Translations under genes and position numbers: made by a program
Shown: piece after piece, positions 7,499 to 15,700 of the stretch
Position numbering within the stretch: the stretch's first letter is position 1
Layout: every line of letters begins with the position of its first letter
Notes under the pieces: generated by a model
Told to the model about the DNA's origin: nothing
Database searches by the model: none
What the model saw: only the letters and a program-made list of their open reading frames with translations
From: Flavipsychrobacter sp.
GTDB lineage: Bacteria; Bacteroidota; Bacteroidia; Chitinophagales; Chitinophagaceae
Reading direction: 5' to 3'
Length of the DNA: 46,716 nucleotides
NCBI GenBank assembly: GCA_024508935.1
Contig: JANINW010000007.1
Span: 1-46,716, forward strand

Positions 7499-8671
7499 AT
7501 GAAATTACAAGGCAAGAAAATAGCTGTTATAGGCGGAGGCCCTGGCGGGCTTACGCTAGCAAGGCTTTTACAGATTAAAGGTGCAGATGTAACGGTATAT
7601 GAAAGAGACCTAGATAAAAATGCCCGTGTACAAGGGTCGCCGCTGGATTTGCACGATGAATCAGGGCTTGCAGCTATTACTAAGGCCGGTCTGTTGAATG
7701 ACTTCAAAGACAATTTCATGGTTGGAGCCGACCGTATGAAAATAGTTGATCCAGTTACAGCAGTTTTGTATAGTGACCATGATACCAAGCCCGGAGAAAA
7801 CTTTGGACATGAGCATTTCCGGCCTGAAATAGACCGTGGAGTACTCAGGAAAATATTGCTGGATTCGTTACAGCCAGGGACGGTGGTTTGGAACAGCCAT
7901 TTCATTTCAATGGATAAACAAACTGATGGATGGCAGTTACATTTCAAAGACGGGACTATCGCTTTTGCAGATATTGTAATTGGTGCAGATGGTGCTAATT
8001 CGAAGATCCGGCCTTATATCACTGGTATCAAACCGTTCTATTCCGGTATTACTATGTTGGAAGGCAATGTATATGATGCAAAAAATGCAGTTCCAAATAT
8101 AGCAGCATTGCTCAACGGCGGAAAAATAATGGCGTTTGGCATTGAGAAAGACATACTAATGGGGCAAAAGGCAAACGGTGAAATTGGTTTTTATGCCAGC
8201 TTCAGGGCAGATGAGCATTGGGCGGAGAATTGTGGCTTAAACTTTTCTGACAGAAAGCAATTGCTGGAATGGTTTAAAACCGTATATACCGGATGGGGTA
8301 GTGCCTGGTATGAATTGTTTGAAAATGCTGCAATACCGTTTATTCCCCGTCCTATATATTGTATGCCACCAGACCAGGAATGGGCAGCATTGCCTGATCT
8401 TACAATGATAGGAGATGCTGCACATGTAATGCCTCCTTTTGCAGGCGAAGGCGTGAATATGGCTATGCTGGATGCTTTAGAGTTAAGTGAATGTTTAACA
8501 AGTGATCAATATGCTACTGTTCATGAAGCTATTGCAGGCTATGAAATAAACATGCGTAAAAGAGCAGCTATAGCGGCAAAAGAATCACTTGAGAATGGTG
8601 AACGTATGCACAGCGTAAATGCGTTGACGGAAATGGTACAGTTCTTTAGCAGTCATAAAATGCCGGAATGA
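7499..8671 (+). CDS. TetX-like FAD-dependent monooxygenase
   Basis: A 390-residue class A flavoprotein monooxygenase. Seen: the Rossmann FAD motif 'IAVIGGGPGGLTLARLL' at about residues 8-24, followed by a Glu-Arg ('VYERD'). The conserved 'VIGADGANSKIR' (DG motif) is near 165-176, and the FAD-ribityl motif 'GDAAHVMPPFAGEGVNMAML' is near 307-326. The overall layout, including 'GSPLDLHDESG' near residue 50, resembles the TetX/tetracycline-inactivating clade, whose members hydroxylate tetracyclines. The class also includes many unrelated hydroxylases, and substrate residues cannot be assigned by eye. The ATG at 7499 is preferred over 7475 because it starts just before the FAD strand. Its stop overlaps the next start (ATGA, 8668-8671). 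Confidence 0.88.
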   Translation: MKLQGKKIAVIGGGPGGLTLARLLQIKGADVTVYERDLDKNARVQGSPLDLHDESGLAAITKAGLLNDFKDNFMVGADRMKIVDPVTAVLYSDHDTKPGENFGHEHFRPEIDRGVLRKILLDSLQPGTVVWNSHFISMDKQTDGWQLHFKDGTIAFADIVIGADGANSKIRPYITGIKPFYSGITMLEGNVYDAKNAVPNIAALLNGGKIMAFGIEKDILMGQKANGEIGFYASFRADEHWAENCGLNFSDRKQLLEWFKTVYTGWGSAWYELFENAAIPFIPRPIYCMPPDQEWAALPDLTMIGDAAHVMPPFAGEGVNMAMLDALELSECLTSDQYATVHEAIAGYEINMRKRAAIAAKESLENGERMHSVNALTEMVQFFSSHKMPE

Positions 8672-9051
8672 ATATCATAGTTTGGGCCATACAATTGTTG
8701 CTCACAGCAATGTTTGCCATGGCTGGTTATGGCAAGATCAGTAACAGTAAAGAACAACATATAGCAGACAGGCATATAAAACCAAATAATTCTGTTGTTC
8801 CAATCCGTATACTTGGCGTGCTTGAATGGCTTGGCTGTATTGGCATAACAGTGCCATGGCTTACAAACATCAGCCCGGTACTTACACCTGTTTCAGCAGT
8901 TGGTTTTTGTCTTATTATGATTGCCGGGATTGTCAATCATACATTAAGGAAAGAATACAATATGCTGCCATTGCTGGCTGCTATACTTGTGCTTTCTGCA
9001 TTGGTAGCATACGCCAGGTTTACACAATTAAATGGAGGTACCGGTAGATAG
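8668..9051 (+). CDS. DoxX-family membrane protein
   Basis: A 127-residue integral membrane protein with four predicted helices (about residues 3-22, 42-62, 67-88 and 98-118). Seen: 'LLTAMFAMAGYGKI' at the N-terminus and 'GVLEWLGCIGITVPW' in the second helix, both typical of DoxX-like proteins. Known: DoxX proteins are poorly defined, and some take part in thiosulfate-quinone or redox-stress systems. It overlaps the monooxygenase gene by four bases, so the two proteins are probably made together; a quinone or redox link to the flavoenzyme is inference only. It ends 8 bases from the convergent PLP gene, with no hairpin seen between. Confidence 0.85.
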   Translation: MNIIVWAIQLLLTAMFAMAGYGKISNSKEQHIADRHIKPNNSVVPIRILGVLEWLGCIGITVPWLTNISPVLTPVSAVGFCLIMIAGIVNHTLRKEYNMLPLLAAILVLSALVAYARFTQLNGGTGR

Positions 9052-9059
9052 CAAGTTAC

Positions 9060-10232
9060 TTACTGAAGTAATCTCCTTTCCTTCATAATTTCTTCTAATG
9101 CAGCATAGAGTTTATCAAGGTCTTCCTGTGTATTAAATGCATTAACAGAATATCTCAGGAAAACATGTTCATCCTGCCGCATCACCGGAATTTCTATTTT
9201 ATAGTTTTCGAAAAGATAGCGCTGCAGTTGTTCGGGTGTTTGAGTCCTGGCAGGTATACTGCACATCTGCCCTAAAAAATCGTCTGTTACAGGGCATAGC
9301 GGGGTAGCACCCAGGAGATTGCAGAATACCGGGTAATTTCTTTTTACCAACTCGCGGCAATCGGCAGCCACTTGCTGCCAATTATTATCCTGCATAAACT
9401 CAATAGCTTTCGGCACAGTAAGAAAAGCTGAGAAATCACGGGTGCCCTGCATTTGGTGATAGTCGAGGAATTGAGAATGGGATGGGGCAGCACTGTCATA
9501 ACCCCAGCTTATCACCAACGGGTCAAATAAATGCTGATATTCTTTTTTTACGTACAAAAACGAACAGCCTTTAGGCGTCATCATCCATTTATGGCAGGCA
9601 CCTGTATAGATGTCTGCTTTCAGTGTGCTAAGGTCCAGTGATATATGGCCGGGTACATGGGCACCATCTACTATGGTTAGCAAACCTTTCTCTTTTGCCA
9701 TCTCGCATATTTCTTCTACCGGCAAGCGCAAGGCAGTGCTACTGGTAATATGCGAAATGAATATGGCTTTTGTTTTTTTAGTATACCCTTTCCAGAATTG
9801 TTCTATAATGGCTTCTTTGGATGTAACAGGCAGCGTGATGGGCTGACGGATATATCTGGCATTGCTTTTTTTGCAATAGTAATTCCAGGTACGGTCAAGT
9901 GCGCCATATTCAATGTTCGTACTTAATATTTCATCGCCTTCTTCCAATGCCAGGCTTTTAGCCACAATATTGATAGCGTATGATGGGTTGGTAACATATA
10001 CCAGGTCATCTGCATTACAATTGACATAAGATGCCAATGCCTCTCTCGATGTTTTTAGATTAGCAATATTATTTACTGCTATAAATTGAACCGGTTCTTT
10101 TTCAAGCAATAACTGCCAGTTTTGGTAGTCGGTAAATACCGGTTTAGGGCAGGCACCAAACGAACCGAAATTCAAATAGGTAATACTGGGGTCAAGCAGG
10201 AACTGTGATCTGAGATCTTTGTGCGGTGTCAT
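9060..10232 (-). CDS. PLP-dependent class V aminotransferase-like enzyme (CefD/isopenicillin-N-epimerase-like)
   Basis: A 390-residue fold-type I PLP enzyme. Seen: 'YLNFGSFGACPKPVF' at the N-terminus, the PLP-phosphate region 'TNPSYAINIVAKSLALEEGD', and the Asp that pairs with the pyridine nitrogen in 'TIVDGAHVPGHISLDL'. The Schiff-base Lys lies in 'YTGACHKWMMTPKGCSFLYV'. These motifs are those of the isopenicillin-N-epimerase/cysteine-desulfurase group. Members racemise, desulfurate or cleave amino acids, and the reaction here is not fixed. The start ATG overlaps the stop of the upstream amino-acid permease in an ATGA (10229-10232), which suggests that the imported amino acid is its substrate. 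Confidence 0.88.
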   Translation of the reverse strand: MTPHKDLRSQFLLDPSITYLNFGSFGACPKPVFTDYQNWQLLLEKEPVQFIAVNNIANLKTSREALASYVNCNADDLVYVTNPSYAINIVAKSLALEEGDEILSTNIEYGALDRTWNYYCKKSNARYIRQPITLPVTSKEAIIEQFWKGYTKKTKAIFISHITSSTALRLPVEEICEMAKEKGLLTIVDGAHVPGHISLDLSTLKADIYTGACHKWMMTPKGCSFLYVKKEYQHLFDPLVISWGYDSAAPSHSQFLDYHQMQGTRDFSAFLTVPKAIEFMQDNNWQQVAADCRELVKRNYPVFCNLLGATPLCPVTDDFLGQMCSIPARTQTPEQLQRYLFENYKIEIPVMRQDEHVFLRYSVNAFNTQEDLDKLYAALEEIMKERRLLQ

Positions 10233-11599
10233 ATACTTTCGGGTGCAACGTTTTTCTTATCTAAAACAAATTTAATTAAATAATAGAGCGGCATACCTGC
10301 GATAAACAAAACGAAGCCGGATATGGCAGCTGTAGGATTGGCATAAAAAACGCTGATGTTCACCGCAAAATATACCAGGATGAATAATGCCGGCAGCAAT
10401 GGGTACCCTTTAATTTTATAGATATCATTGGGACTTCCTTCTTTAGATGCTCTATAGCGCAGTATAAAGATAGAGGCAGCAGCGGCCATAAAACCAATGC
10501 TATCGAAAAACATTACATGCTCCAATATCTTTTGAAATGATGATATAAAGAATAGTGTTAACAAGATAAACGTGCAAAAAACAGTCAATGCAAATTCCTG
10601 TACCTGTGTTTTGCGGTTGATGCGTTTAAATACAGATGGCAATACTTTGTCTTCGGCCATTGCAAAATATACCCTGGGATTGCTCATGAGCCCAACATTA
10701 ACATAAGCCATTACAGACAGGAACATGATCACTGCCACAAGTTTGTACGCTATTTGACCCAACACAACCCTCGATACATCTGATGCTATGGTAGTAGATT
10801 GTGCTAACCCTGAAAAACCGAGCACTTTGTAAAATGAATAATTAACTGCCAGGTATACTGTAAGAATAATGACGATGCCATAAAATATAGCACGAGGCAT
10901 AGTAGTGCGTGCATTCGCTATGTCCTTGCCAAAGTTCATCGTTTGCTGGTAGCCGCCGTAGGTAAAGAATACAGGTATGAAACAGAGCAAGAATGCTTTG
11001 AACATATTACCTGCCAGCTGGGTCTGCAAAGTAGCTACGGGTGGTGCAGTATTATTTCCATCTGTAAAAAATATAGCTGCAATAAGTAATAGCAGCATCC
11101 CCAGTTTTATTACCATCAACCCATTCAGAAGTTTAGCGCTGGTCCTTATACCTATCATGTTTATAAAATACAGTATAATAATGGATGATACCGTGATGAT
11201 GGGTATAGCTGTATTATGCGCAACAGATGGTAATAATACAGGTGCTATGTATTCTGCACCCATAATAGCTACTGCCGCTGTAGCGCCAGCATTGCTCAGT
11301 ATCACTACCCAATTGACCATGAAAGCAAAACATGGATGATAGCAGTGGGAGAGTATTTTGTAAAAACCGCCGGCTACCGGGTATCTTGACCCTATTTCGG
11401 CAAAAGTCAATGCACCAATAAAACTGACAACGGCACCTGTTATCCATGCAAGAAAAAATATGGATGGGGTGCCTGCTTTCTGGGCTACTTCTGCCGGTGC
11501 CCTGAATATGCCCATGCCTATTACCAATCCTGCAACTATAAGGGTGAGGTCTAAAGTTTTTAGTTGCGGTTTTATTTTGGATTGTTCGTCGACCTGCAT
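10229..11599 (-). CDS. APC-superfamily amino-acid permease
   Basis: A 456-residue transporter with about twelve hydrophobic segments. Seen: the first helix carries 'LIVAGLVIGMGIFRAPAEVA', the broken-helix GxGIF motif of APC/LAT transporters. Further on are 'PVAGGFYKILSHCYHPCFAF' and 'GAVVSFIGALTFAEIGSRYP', also typical. Known: these proteins symport or exchange amino acids across the inner membrane. The gene is first in a two-gene leftward unit, coupled by a four-base overlap to a PLP enzyme. Specificity is unknown. Confidence 0.92.
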   Translation of the reverse strand: MQVDEQSKIKPQLKTLDLTLIVAGLVIGMGIFRAPAEVAQKAGTPSIFFLAWITGAVVSFIGALTFAEIGSRYPVAGGFYKILSHCYHPCFAFMVNWVVILSNAGATAAVAIMGAEYIAPVLLPSVAHNTAIPIITVSSIIILYFINMIGIRTSAKLLNGLMVIKLGMLLLLIAAIFFTDGNNTAPPVATLQTQLAGNMFKAFLLCFIPVFFTYGGYQQTMNFGKDIANARTTMPRAIFYGIVIILTVYLAVNYSFYKVLGFSGLAQSTTIASDVSRVVLGQIAYKLVAVIMFLSVMAYVNVGLMSNPRVYFAMAEDKVLPSVFKRINRKTQVQEFALTVFCTFILLTLFFISSFQKILEHVMFFDSIGFMAAAASIFILRYRASKEGSPNDIYKIKGYPLLPALFILVYFAVNISVFYANPTAAISGFVLFIAGMPLYYLIKFVLDKKNVAPESI

Positions 11600-11660
11600 G
11601 TACCCGGTGGTATTTTAATAGCCTTTTCAAAATAGGCTAATTCTTTTGATCTTTCAATAA

Positions 11661-11690
11661 AAAACCGCCCGATAATTATCGGGCGGTTTT
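11661..11690 (-). terminator. Strong bidirectional hairpin terminator after the PhnA gene
   Basis: The palindrome AAAACCGCCCGAT / ATCGGGCGGTTTT has a GC-rich core and flanking A and T runs. It lies about 25 bases past the stop of the leftward PhnA gene, between it and the permease start. Confidence 0.88.
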
Positions 11691-11715
11691 GATGTATAAT
11701 GTTGAAAATTCCGGT

Positions 11716-12306
11716 CTATTCTTTAGGTGCCTGCCTTCTTACATACTTGGTGAGGATAACGATCATTTGTCCTTCTATACGGCCTTCTATCTGTTCGGTA
11801 TTATCTTTTACCAGGTGTATGTTTCTTACCACTGTACCCATTTTAGCATTCAGCGTAGTGCCTTTTACATCCAGCGATTTGGTAAGCACTACTGTATCAC
11901 CGTTATGCAGCAATGCACCATTTACATCTTTATGCAGGTCTACACTGGCATCATTCTCGTGGTCGCCGGTGGCTTTTGCCCATGCCAGTCGCTCATCGTC
12001 CAGGTACATCATATCCAGGCTTTCTGCCGCCCATGTTTCATTCTTCAGCCTGTTCAGCATACGCCAGCTTACTACCTGTACACCGGGTATCTCACTCCAC
12101 ATACTGGTGGTCAGCACATTCCAGTGCTTATGGTCCAGTTCTTCTTTTTTGTCTATTTGTGCCAGGCATTTATCGCAAATAAGAATCGTATTCTCTTCGT
12201 ATCCTCCTTCCTGCGGTGGCACCTCGTATACATTCAGTTTCCCCGCAGCCTGGCATAGTTCACATTTATTTTCGCTGCGGGCCATTAATCGTTCTTCTAG
12301 TTTCAT
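11716..12306 (-). CDS. PhnA-domain protein
   Basis: A 196-residue cytoplasmic protein. Seen: the N-terminus has a zinc-ribbon pattern C-x2-C ... C-x2-C ('CELCQAAGK' and 'LICDKCLAQ', residues about 17-50). The C-terminus has the PhnA beta-barrel 'NGALLHNGDTVVLTKSLDVK' and 'GTVVRNIHLV..NTEQIEGRIEGQMIVILTKYV', quoted in part. The length is nearly twice that of E. coli PhnA-like (111 residues), because a middle segment of about 80 residues is present, as in many Bacteroidota homologues. Known: despite its name the family has not been shown to act in phosphonate breakdown, and no phn genes are nearby. It is a single-gene unit with its own terminator. Confidence 0.88.
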   Translation of the reverse strand: MKLEERLMARSENKCELCQAAGKLNVYEVPPQEGGYEENTILICDKCLAQIDKKEELDHKHWNVLTTSMWSEIPGVQVVSWRMLNRLKNETWAAESLDMMYLDDERLAWAKATGDHENDASVDLHKDVNGALLHNGDTVVLTKSLDVKGTTLNAKMGTVVRNIHLVKDNTEQIEGRIEGQMIVILTKYVRRQAPKE

Positions 12307-12458
12307 AAGCCTGGTTTCAATAAGGCGCGAAGGTAACGAAAACCTTAACCAGTGGAAATCTTGACTTTATGGCAATTTATTTTATTGCATAAGTGTACCC
12401 AATCCATAGTTTGCTTCTTATAATAAAGACTAACTTTATTAGTTATGCACTCGCCGGT

Positions 12459-13631
12459 ATGAGAATCATTACAAGAACTATATGGGTATTATCATTTATC
12501 AGCTTGTTTACCGATGTAGCAAGCGAAATGCTATACCCGGTCATGCCCATATACCTGAAGAGTATCGGTTTCTCCATTGTGATCATTGGTGTGCTGGAAG
12601 GTTTTGCAGAGGCCATAGCAGGCCTTAGCAAAGGGTATTTCGGTAAGCTGTCCGATAATTCAGGGAAACGCCTGCCGTTTGTAAGATGGGGTTATTTGCT
12701 AAGTGCTGTATCCAAGCCTATGATGGCCATATTTACTTTTCCTGCCTGGATATTTTCTGCACGCACCATAGACCGCCTGGGCAAGGGTATACGAACGGGT
12801 GCCAGGGATGCAATGCTTTCTGATGAAGCCACACCACAAACCAAAGGAACTGTATTTGGCTTTCATCGTTCTATGGATACGTTGGGCGCTGTATTAGGGC
12901 CTGCTACCGCGTTACTGTTTCTATATTTCAATCCCGGGCAGTATAAAGCCCTTTTTTATATTGCATTTATACCGGGTGTTATAGCGATTAGTTTTACCTT
13001 TTTCCTGAAAGATAAAAACCCTGTAGCTAAGCATAGTTTAACCAAAACAAAGTTTCTTGATTTTATTAAGTATTGGAAACAAAGTCCGGCTGCTTACCGC
13101 AAATTATTAGTAGGGCTGCTCGCATTTACATTAGTTAACAGCTCAGATGTTTTCCTGCTATTACGTATAAAGGATGCCGGCTTCGATGATACGGTATCTA
13201 TAGGAGTTTACATTTTTTACAATATTGTTTATGCTGTTTTCGCATATCCTATTGGTATACTGGCAGACAGGATGGGGCTGAAGAATATCTTTATATCGGG
13301 CCTGGTATTGTTTGCTATAGTGTATGCGGGAATGGCATTCAACACAAACCTGTATTTGTTTTTTGTTCTGTTCCTGGTGTACGGCATATATGCTGCCGCT
13401 ACAGAAGGTATTGCCAAAGCATGGATCACAAATATTACCGATAAGAAAGATACAGCTACAGCCATTGGTACGTTTACCAGTTTCCAAAGTATCTGTACCA
13501 TGCTGGCCAGCAGTACTGCCGGTTATATATGGTTCAGGTTTGGAATGCCGGCAGCTTTTATCACATCTGCTGTATTGACCGTAATTGTTATTTTATACCT
13601 CCTGACGGTTTCGAAACCGGATTTTAAATAA
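12459..13631 (+). CDS. MFS transporter
   Basis: A 390-residue twelve-helix major facilitator. Seen: N-terminal 'WVLSFISLFTDVASEMLYPV', the loop 2-3 motif region 'SKGYFGKLSDNSGKRLPFV', and a central 'DRLGKGIRTGARDAMLSDEA' loop typical of one bacterial MFS subgroup. After a hydrophilic central loop ('KDKNPVAKHSLTKTKFLDF') come six more helices with 'ILADRMGLKNIFISGLVLF', the repeat of the loop 2-3 motif. The frame opens at 12393, but the ATG at 12459 is placed directly before the first helix and is preferred. Substrate unknown. It stands between a divergent PhnA gene and a DinB gene in the same direction. Confidence 0.9.
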   Translation: MRIITRTIWVLSFISLFTDVASEMLYPVMPIYLKSIGFSIVIIGVLEGFAEAIAGLSKGYFGKLSDNSGKRLPFVRWGYLLSAVSKPMMAIFTFPAWIFSARTIDRLGKGIRTGARDAMLSDEATPQTKGTVFGFHRSMDTLGAVLGPATALLFLYFNPGQYKALFYIAFIPGVIAISFTFFLKDKNPVAKHSLTKTKFLDFIKYWKQSPAAYRKLLVGLLAFTLVNSSDVFLLLRIKDAGFDDTVSIGVYIFYNIVYAVFAYPIGILADRMGLKNIFISGLVLFAIVYAGMAFNTNLYLFFVLFLVYGIYAAATEGIAKAWITNITDKKDTATAIGTFTSFQSICTMLASSTAGYIWFRFGMPAAFITSAVLTVIVILYLLTVSKPDFK

Positions 13632-13659
13632 CTTAGTTCTTATATCTTAACAGTTATAT

Positions 13660-14130
13660 ATGCAGTCACCCGAACTATTAGCTAAACACATAAGGGACGT
13701 ACACTTTGGTGGTAACTGGACCACATCAAATCTTAAAGATAACCTGGCAGGCGTAAGCTGGCAGCAAGCCACCAGGCAGGTCTATGAGCTGAACACTATT
13801 GCCACACTGGTATTCCATATCAACTATTACATAAGCGCGGTGCTGAAAGTATTGCAGGGAGAGCCCCTACAGGCGCATGATAAATACAGTTTCGACCTTC
13901 CGCCTATTCAGTCGCAGGAAGATTGGGAAAAACTATTGAATAAGACCTGGGCAGATGCTGAGCATTTTGCAGCACTGGTAGAGCAACTGCCGGAAGCTAC
14001 ATTATGGGAACCGTTTACAGATGAAAAATACGGAACTTACTACCGGAACCTGTTAGGTATAATTGAGCACGCACACTATCACCTGGGGCAGATAGCTGTA
14101 ATAAAAAAAGTACTCTCGCAGATAGACTAA
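13660..14130 (+). CDS. DinB-superfamily four-helix protein
   Basis: A 156-residue all-helical protein. Seen: His residues at the positions expected for the metal site of DinB-like proteins, one in 'ATLVFHINYYI' and others in 'IIEHAHYHLGQIAVI', the family's C-terminal HxxxH. Known: DinB/YfiT-like proteins are four-helix bundles that bind metal and often act as thiol transferases (bacillithiol- or mycothiol-dependent); the substrate here is unknown. It starts 28 bases after the MFS gene and may share its transcript. It converges with a DUF975 gene 8 bases away with no visible terminator. Confidence 0.82.
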   Translation: MQSPELLAKHIRDVHFGGNWTTSNLKDNLAGVSWQQATRQVYELNTIATLVFHINYYISAVLKVLQGEPLQAHDKYSFDLPPIQSQEDWEKLLNKTWADAEHFAALVEQLPEATLWEPFTDEKYGTYYRNLLGIIEHAHYHLGQIAVIKKVLSQID

Positions 14131-14138
14131 GTCCGTTA

Positions 14139-14726
14139 TCAGATAAGCATTGGCTGATTTTTTACATCCTCATAAAATTTTGCCATCGTTACGTTTGCAT
14201 AAGGTATCAGCCATAGAAAGCCTATGCCCAGCGTAAGCACACAAAGCAGTGCCAGTAACAGGAACCACATGCACAGCCCAAACAGTTTCCATTTATAACC
14301 GTACATCATCTTCTTACTTTGCTCCAGTACCTCTTGTGGTCTTAGAGACGGATCGTCTGCAAGAATATAAAAAGACAGAGAGTAGGAGAGCCCTGCTATA
14401 ATGCCGGGTATAATAAGCAGCAGCGCCCATAAGATGATATACAGAACTATGAGCAGGTGAGTGACCAATGCTTTGCTGAAGAGTTTAAACCCGTCGAATA
14501 TCTGCTCCAGTTGTACATCTTTTCCTCTTGACAGGTTTAAAGAAAATATAGCGGCACCCAGCGCCATCGGGCCGGCAATAATAAGAGACAAAACACCTGC
14601 TTTTTGCAAAGCACCGAATGAGCCCATTATTATAGTATATATAAGAAAGGTGCCAATAGCTAATGGCCATTTGCCTTTGAGCGATGCCCTGGCCATATCC
14701 ATGAGTGTACTGTTTTCTGTAGACAT
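14139..14726 (-). CDS. DUF975-like membrane protein
   Basis: A 195-residue integral membrane protein. Seen: the N-terminus 'LMDMARASLKGKWPLAIGTF' matches the start of DUF975 proteins (ARxxLkGnW). It is followed by four or five hydrophobic segments at about residues 20-45, 45-65, 85-115, 115-130 and 150-180. A soluble cytoplasmic-type segment 'LADDPSLRPQEVLEQSKKMM' lies before the last helices, with 'SKKMMxGYKWKLF' as in the family. The function of DUF975 is not established. It is transcribed leftward and divergent from the peroxiredoxin gene. Confidence 0.8.
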   Translation of the reverse strand: MSTENSTLMDMARASLKGKWPLAIGTFLIYTIIMGSFGALQKAGVLSLIIAGPMALGAAIFSLNLSRGKDVQLEQIFDGFKLFSKALVTHLLIVLYIILWALLLIIPGIIAGLSYSLSFYILADDPSLRPQEVLEQSKKMMYGYKWKLFGLCMWFLLLALLCVLTLGIGFLWLIPYANVTMAKFYEDVKNQPMLI

Positions 14727-14915
14727 AAAATTTTTTATTTAAACCTACCGGATATATGTACCACGGGAAATGACAAGCCTCATTCGTATATATGATTTGC
14801 ATCATGTATGGGTGGCCTGATTACAGTCACTGTACCTGCTGCGTAGCATCATCGTTATCAGCTGCCTGTATAGCCATCTTTGCAACAGGTAATCATCTTA
14901 AAAACAAGCATACCG

Positions 14916-15602
14916 ATGGAACAGAATGATATAATACCAATGCCGCGCATAGGCGATAGGGCGCCCGAATTCAGGGCTATAACAACGCAGGGCGAGATCA
15001 ACTTTCCTGTTGACTACAAAGGCCAATGGGTAATACTGTTTAGCCACCCCGCAGATTTTACGCCCGTATGTACTTCCGAGTTTATGACCTTCGCAAAAAT
15101 GGAACCGGAGTTCAAAGCACTGAATTGCCGGCTGGTGGGTTTGTCGGTTGATGGACTCTATAGCCATATAGCCTGGCTACGAACCATCAAAGAAAAAATA
15201 GAATACAAAGGCATGAAGAATATAGAGGTAACCTTTCCTTTGATAGAAGATATAACCATGCAGGTAGCCCGCGCTTATGGTATGATACAGCCGGGGGAGA
15301 GCTCTACCAAAGCAGTAAGGGCTGTGTTCTTTATAGACCCTAAAGGTATTATCAGGGCCATCATATATTACCCGCTATCTATGGGCCGCAATTTTGACGA
15401 GTTGAAACGAGCACTGATAGCCATGCAGGCTGCGGATACGTATAGTATAGCCACACCTGCAGACTGGCGCCCCGGCGATGATGTGATCGTTCCTACCGCA
15501 GGTTCCTGCGGTGTTGCAAAAGAACGCATGGAAGACAAAACGGGCGAGATGACCTGTTATGACTGGTTTTTCTGTACCAAGCCTTTGCCGCTCGAAAATT
15601 GA
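14916..15602 (+). CDS. Prx6-type peroxiredoxin
   Basis: A 228-residue thiol peroxidase that reduces H2O2 and alkyl or lipid hydroperoxides in the cytoplasm. Seen: the active-site motif 'SHPADFTPVCTSEF' with peroxidatic Cys at residue 52, Pro45 and Thr49 in the expected places. The Prx6-type C-terminal extension ends 'CYDWFFCTKPL', with two more cysteines at about 214 and 220, as in archaeal-type members. Those two can form disulfides with the peroxidatic Cys. The frame opens at 14880, but ATG 14916 fits the family's start. It ends 14 bases before a strong hairpin at 15616-15650. Confidence 0.93.
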   Translation: MEQNDIIPMPRIGDRAPEFRAITTQGEINFPVDYKGQWVILFSHPADFTPVCTSEFMTFAKMEPEFKALNCRLVGLSVDGLYSHIAWLRTIKEKIEYKGMKNIEVTFPLIEDITMQVARAYGMIQPGESSTKAVRAVFFIDPKGIIRAIIYYPLSMGRNFDELKRALIAMQAADTYSIATPADWRPGDDVIVPTAGSCGVAKERMEDKTGEMTCYDWFFCTKPLPLEN

Positions 15603-15615
15603 TTTTAGTAAATAC

Positions 15616-15650
15616 AATAGTAACGCCGCTCATTGAGCGGCGTTACTATT
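15616..15650 (+). terminator. Long hairpin terminator after the peroxiredoxin
   Basis: A near-perfect inverted repeat (15616-15632 with 15634-15650), core GTAACGCCGCTCA with a very short loop. It starts 14 bases after the stop codon, but no long T-run follows, so attenuation is possible rather than full stop. Confidence 0.75.
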
Positions 15651-15700
15651 TACGACCCGGCAACTGCCGATATTTGCAGGTTTTACGTTATTTTGGCAGC

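Noticed and set aside
7499-8671. Confirmed tetracycline resistance gene
   Set aside because: TetX-like layout alone does not show tetracycline as substrate.
11716-12306. Phosphonate utilisation locus
   Set aside because: PhnA is a misleading name; no C-P lyase or transport genes are nearby.
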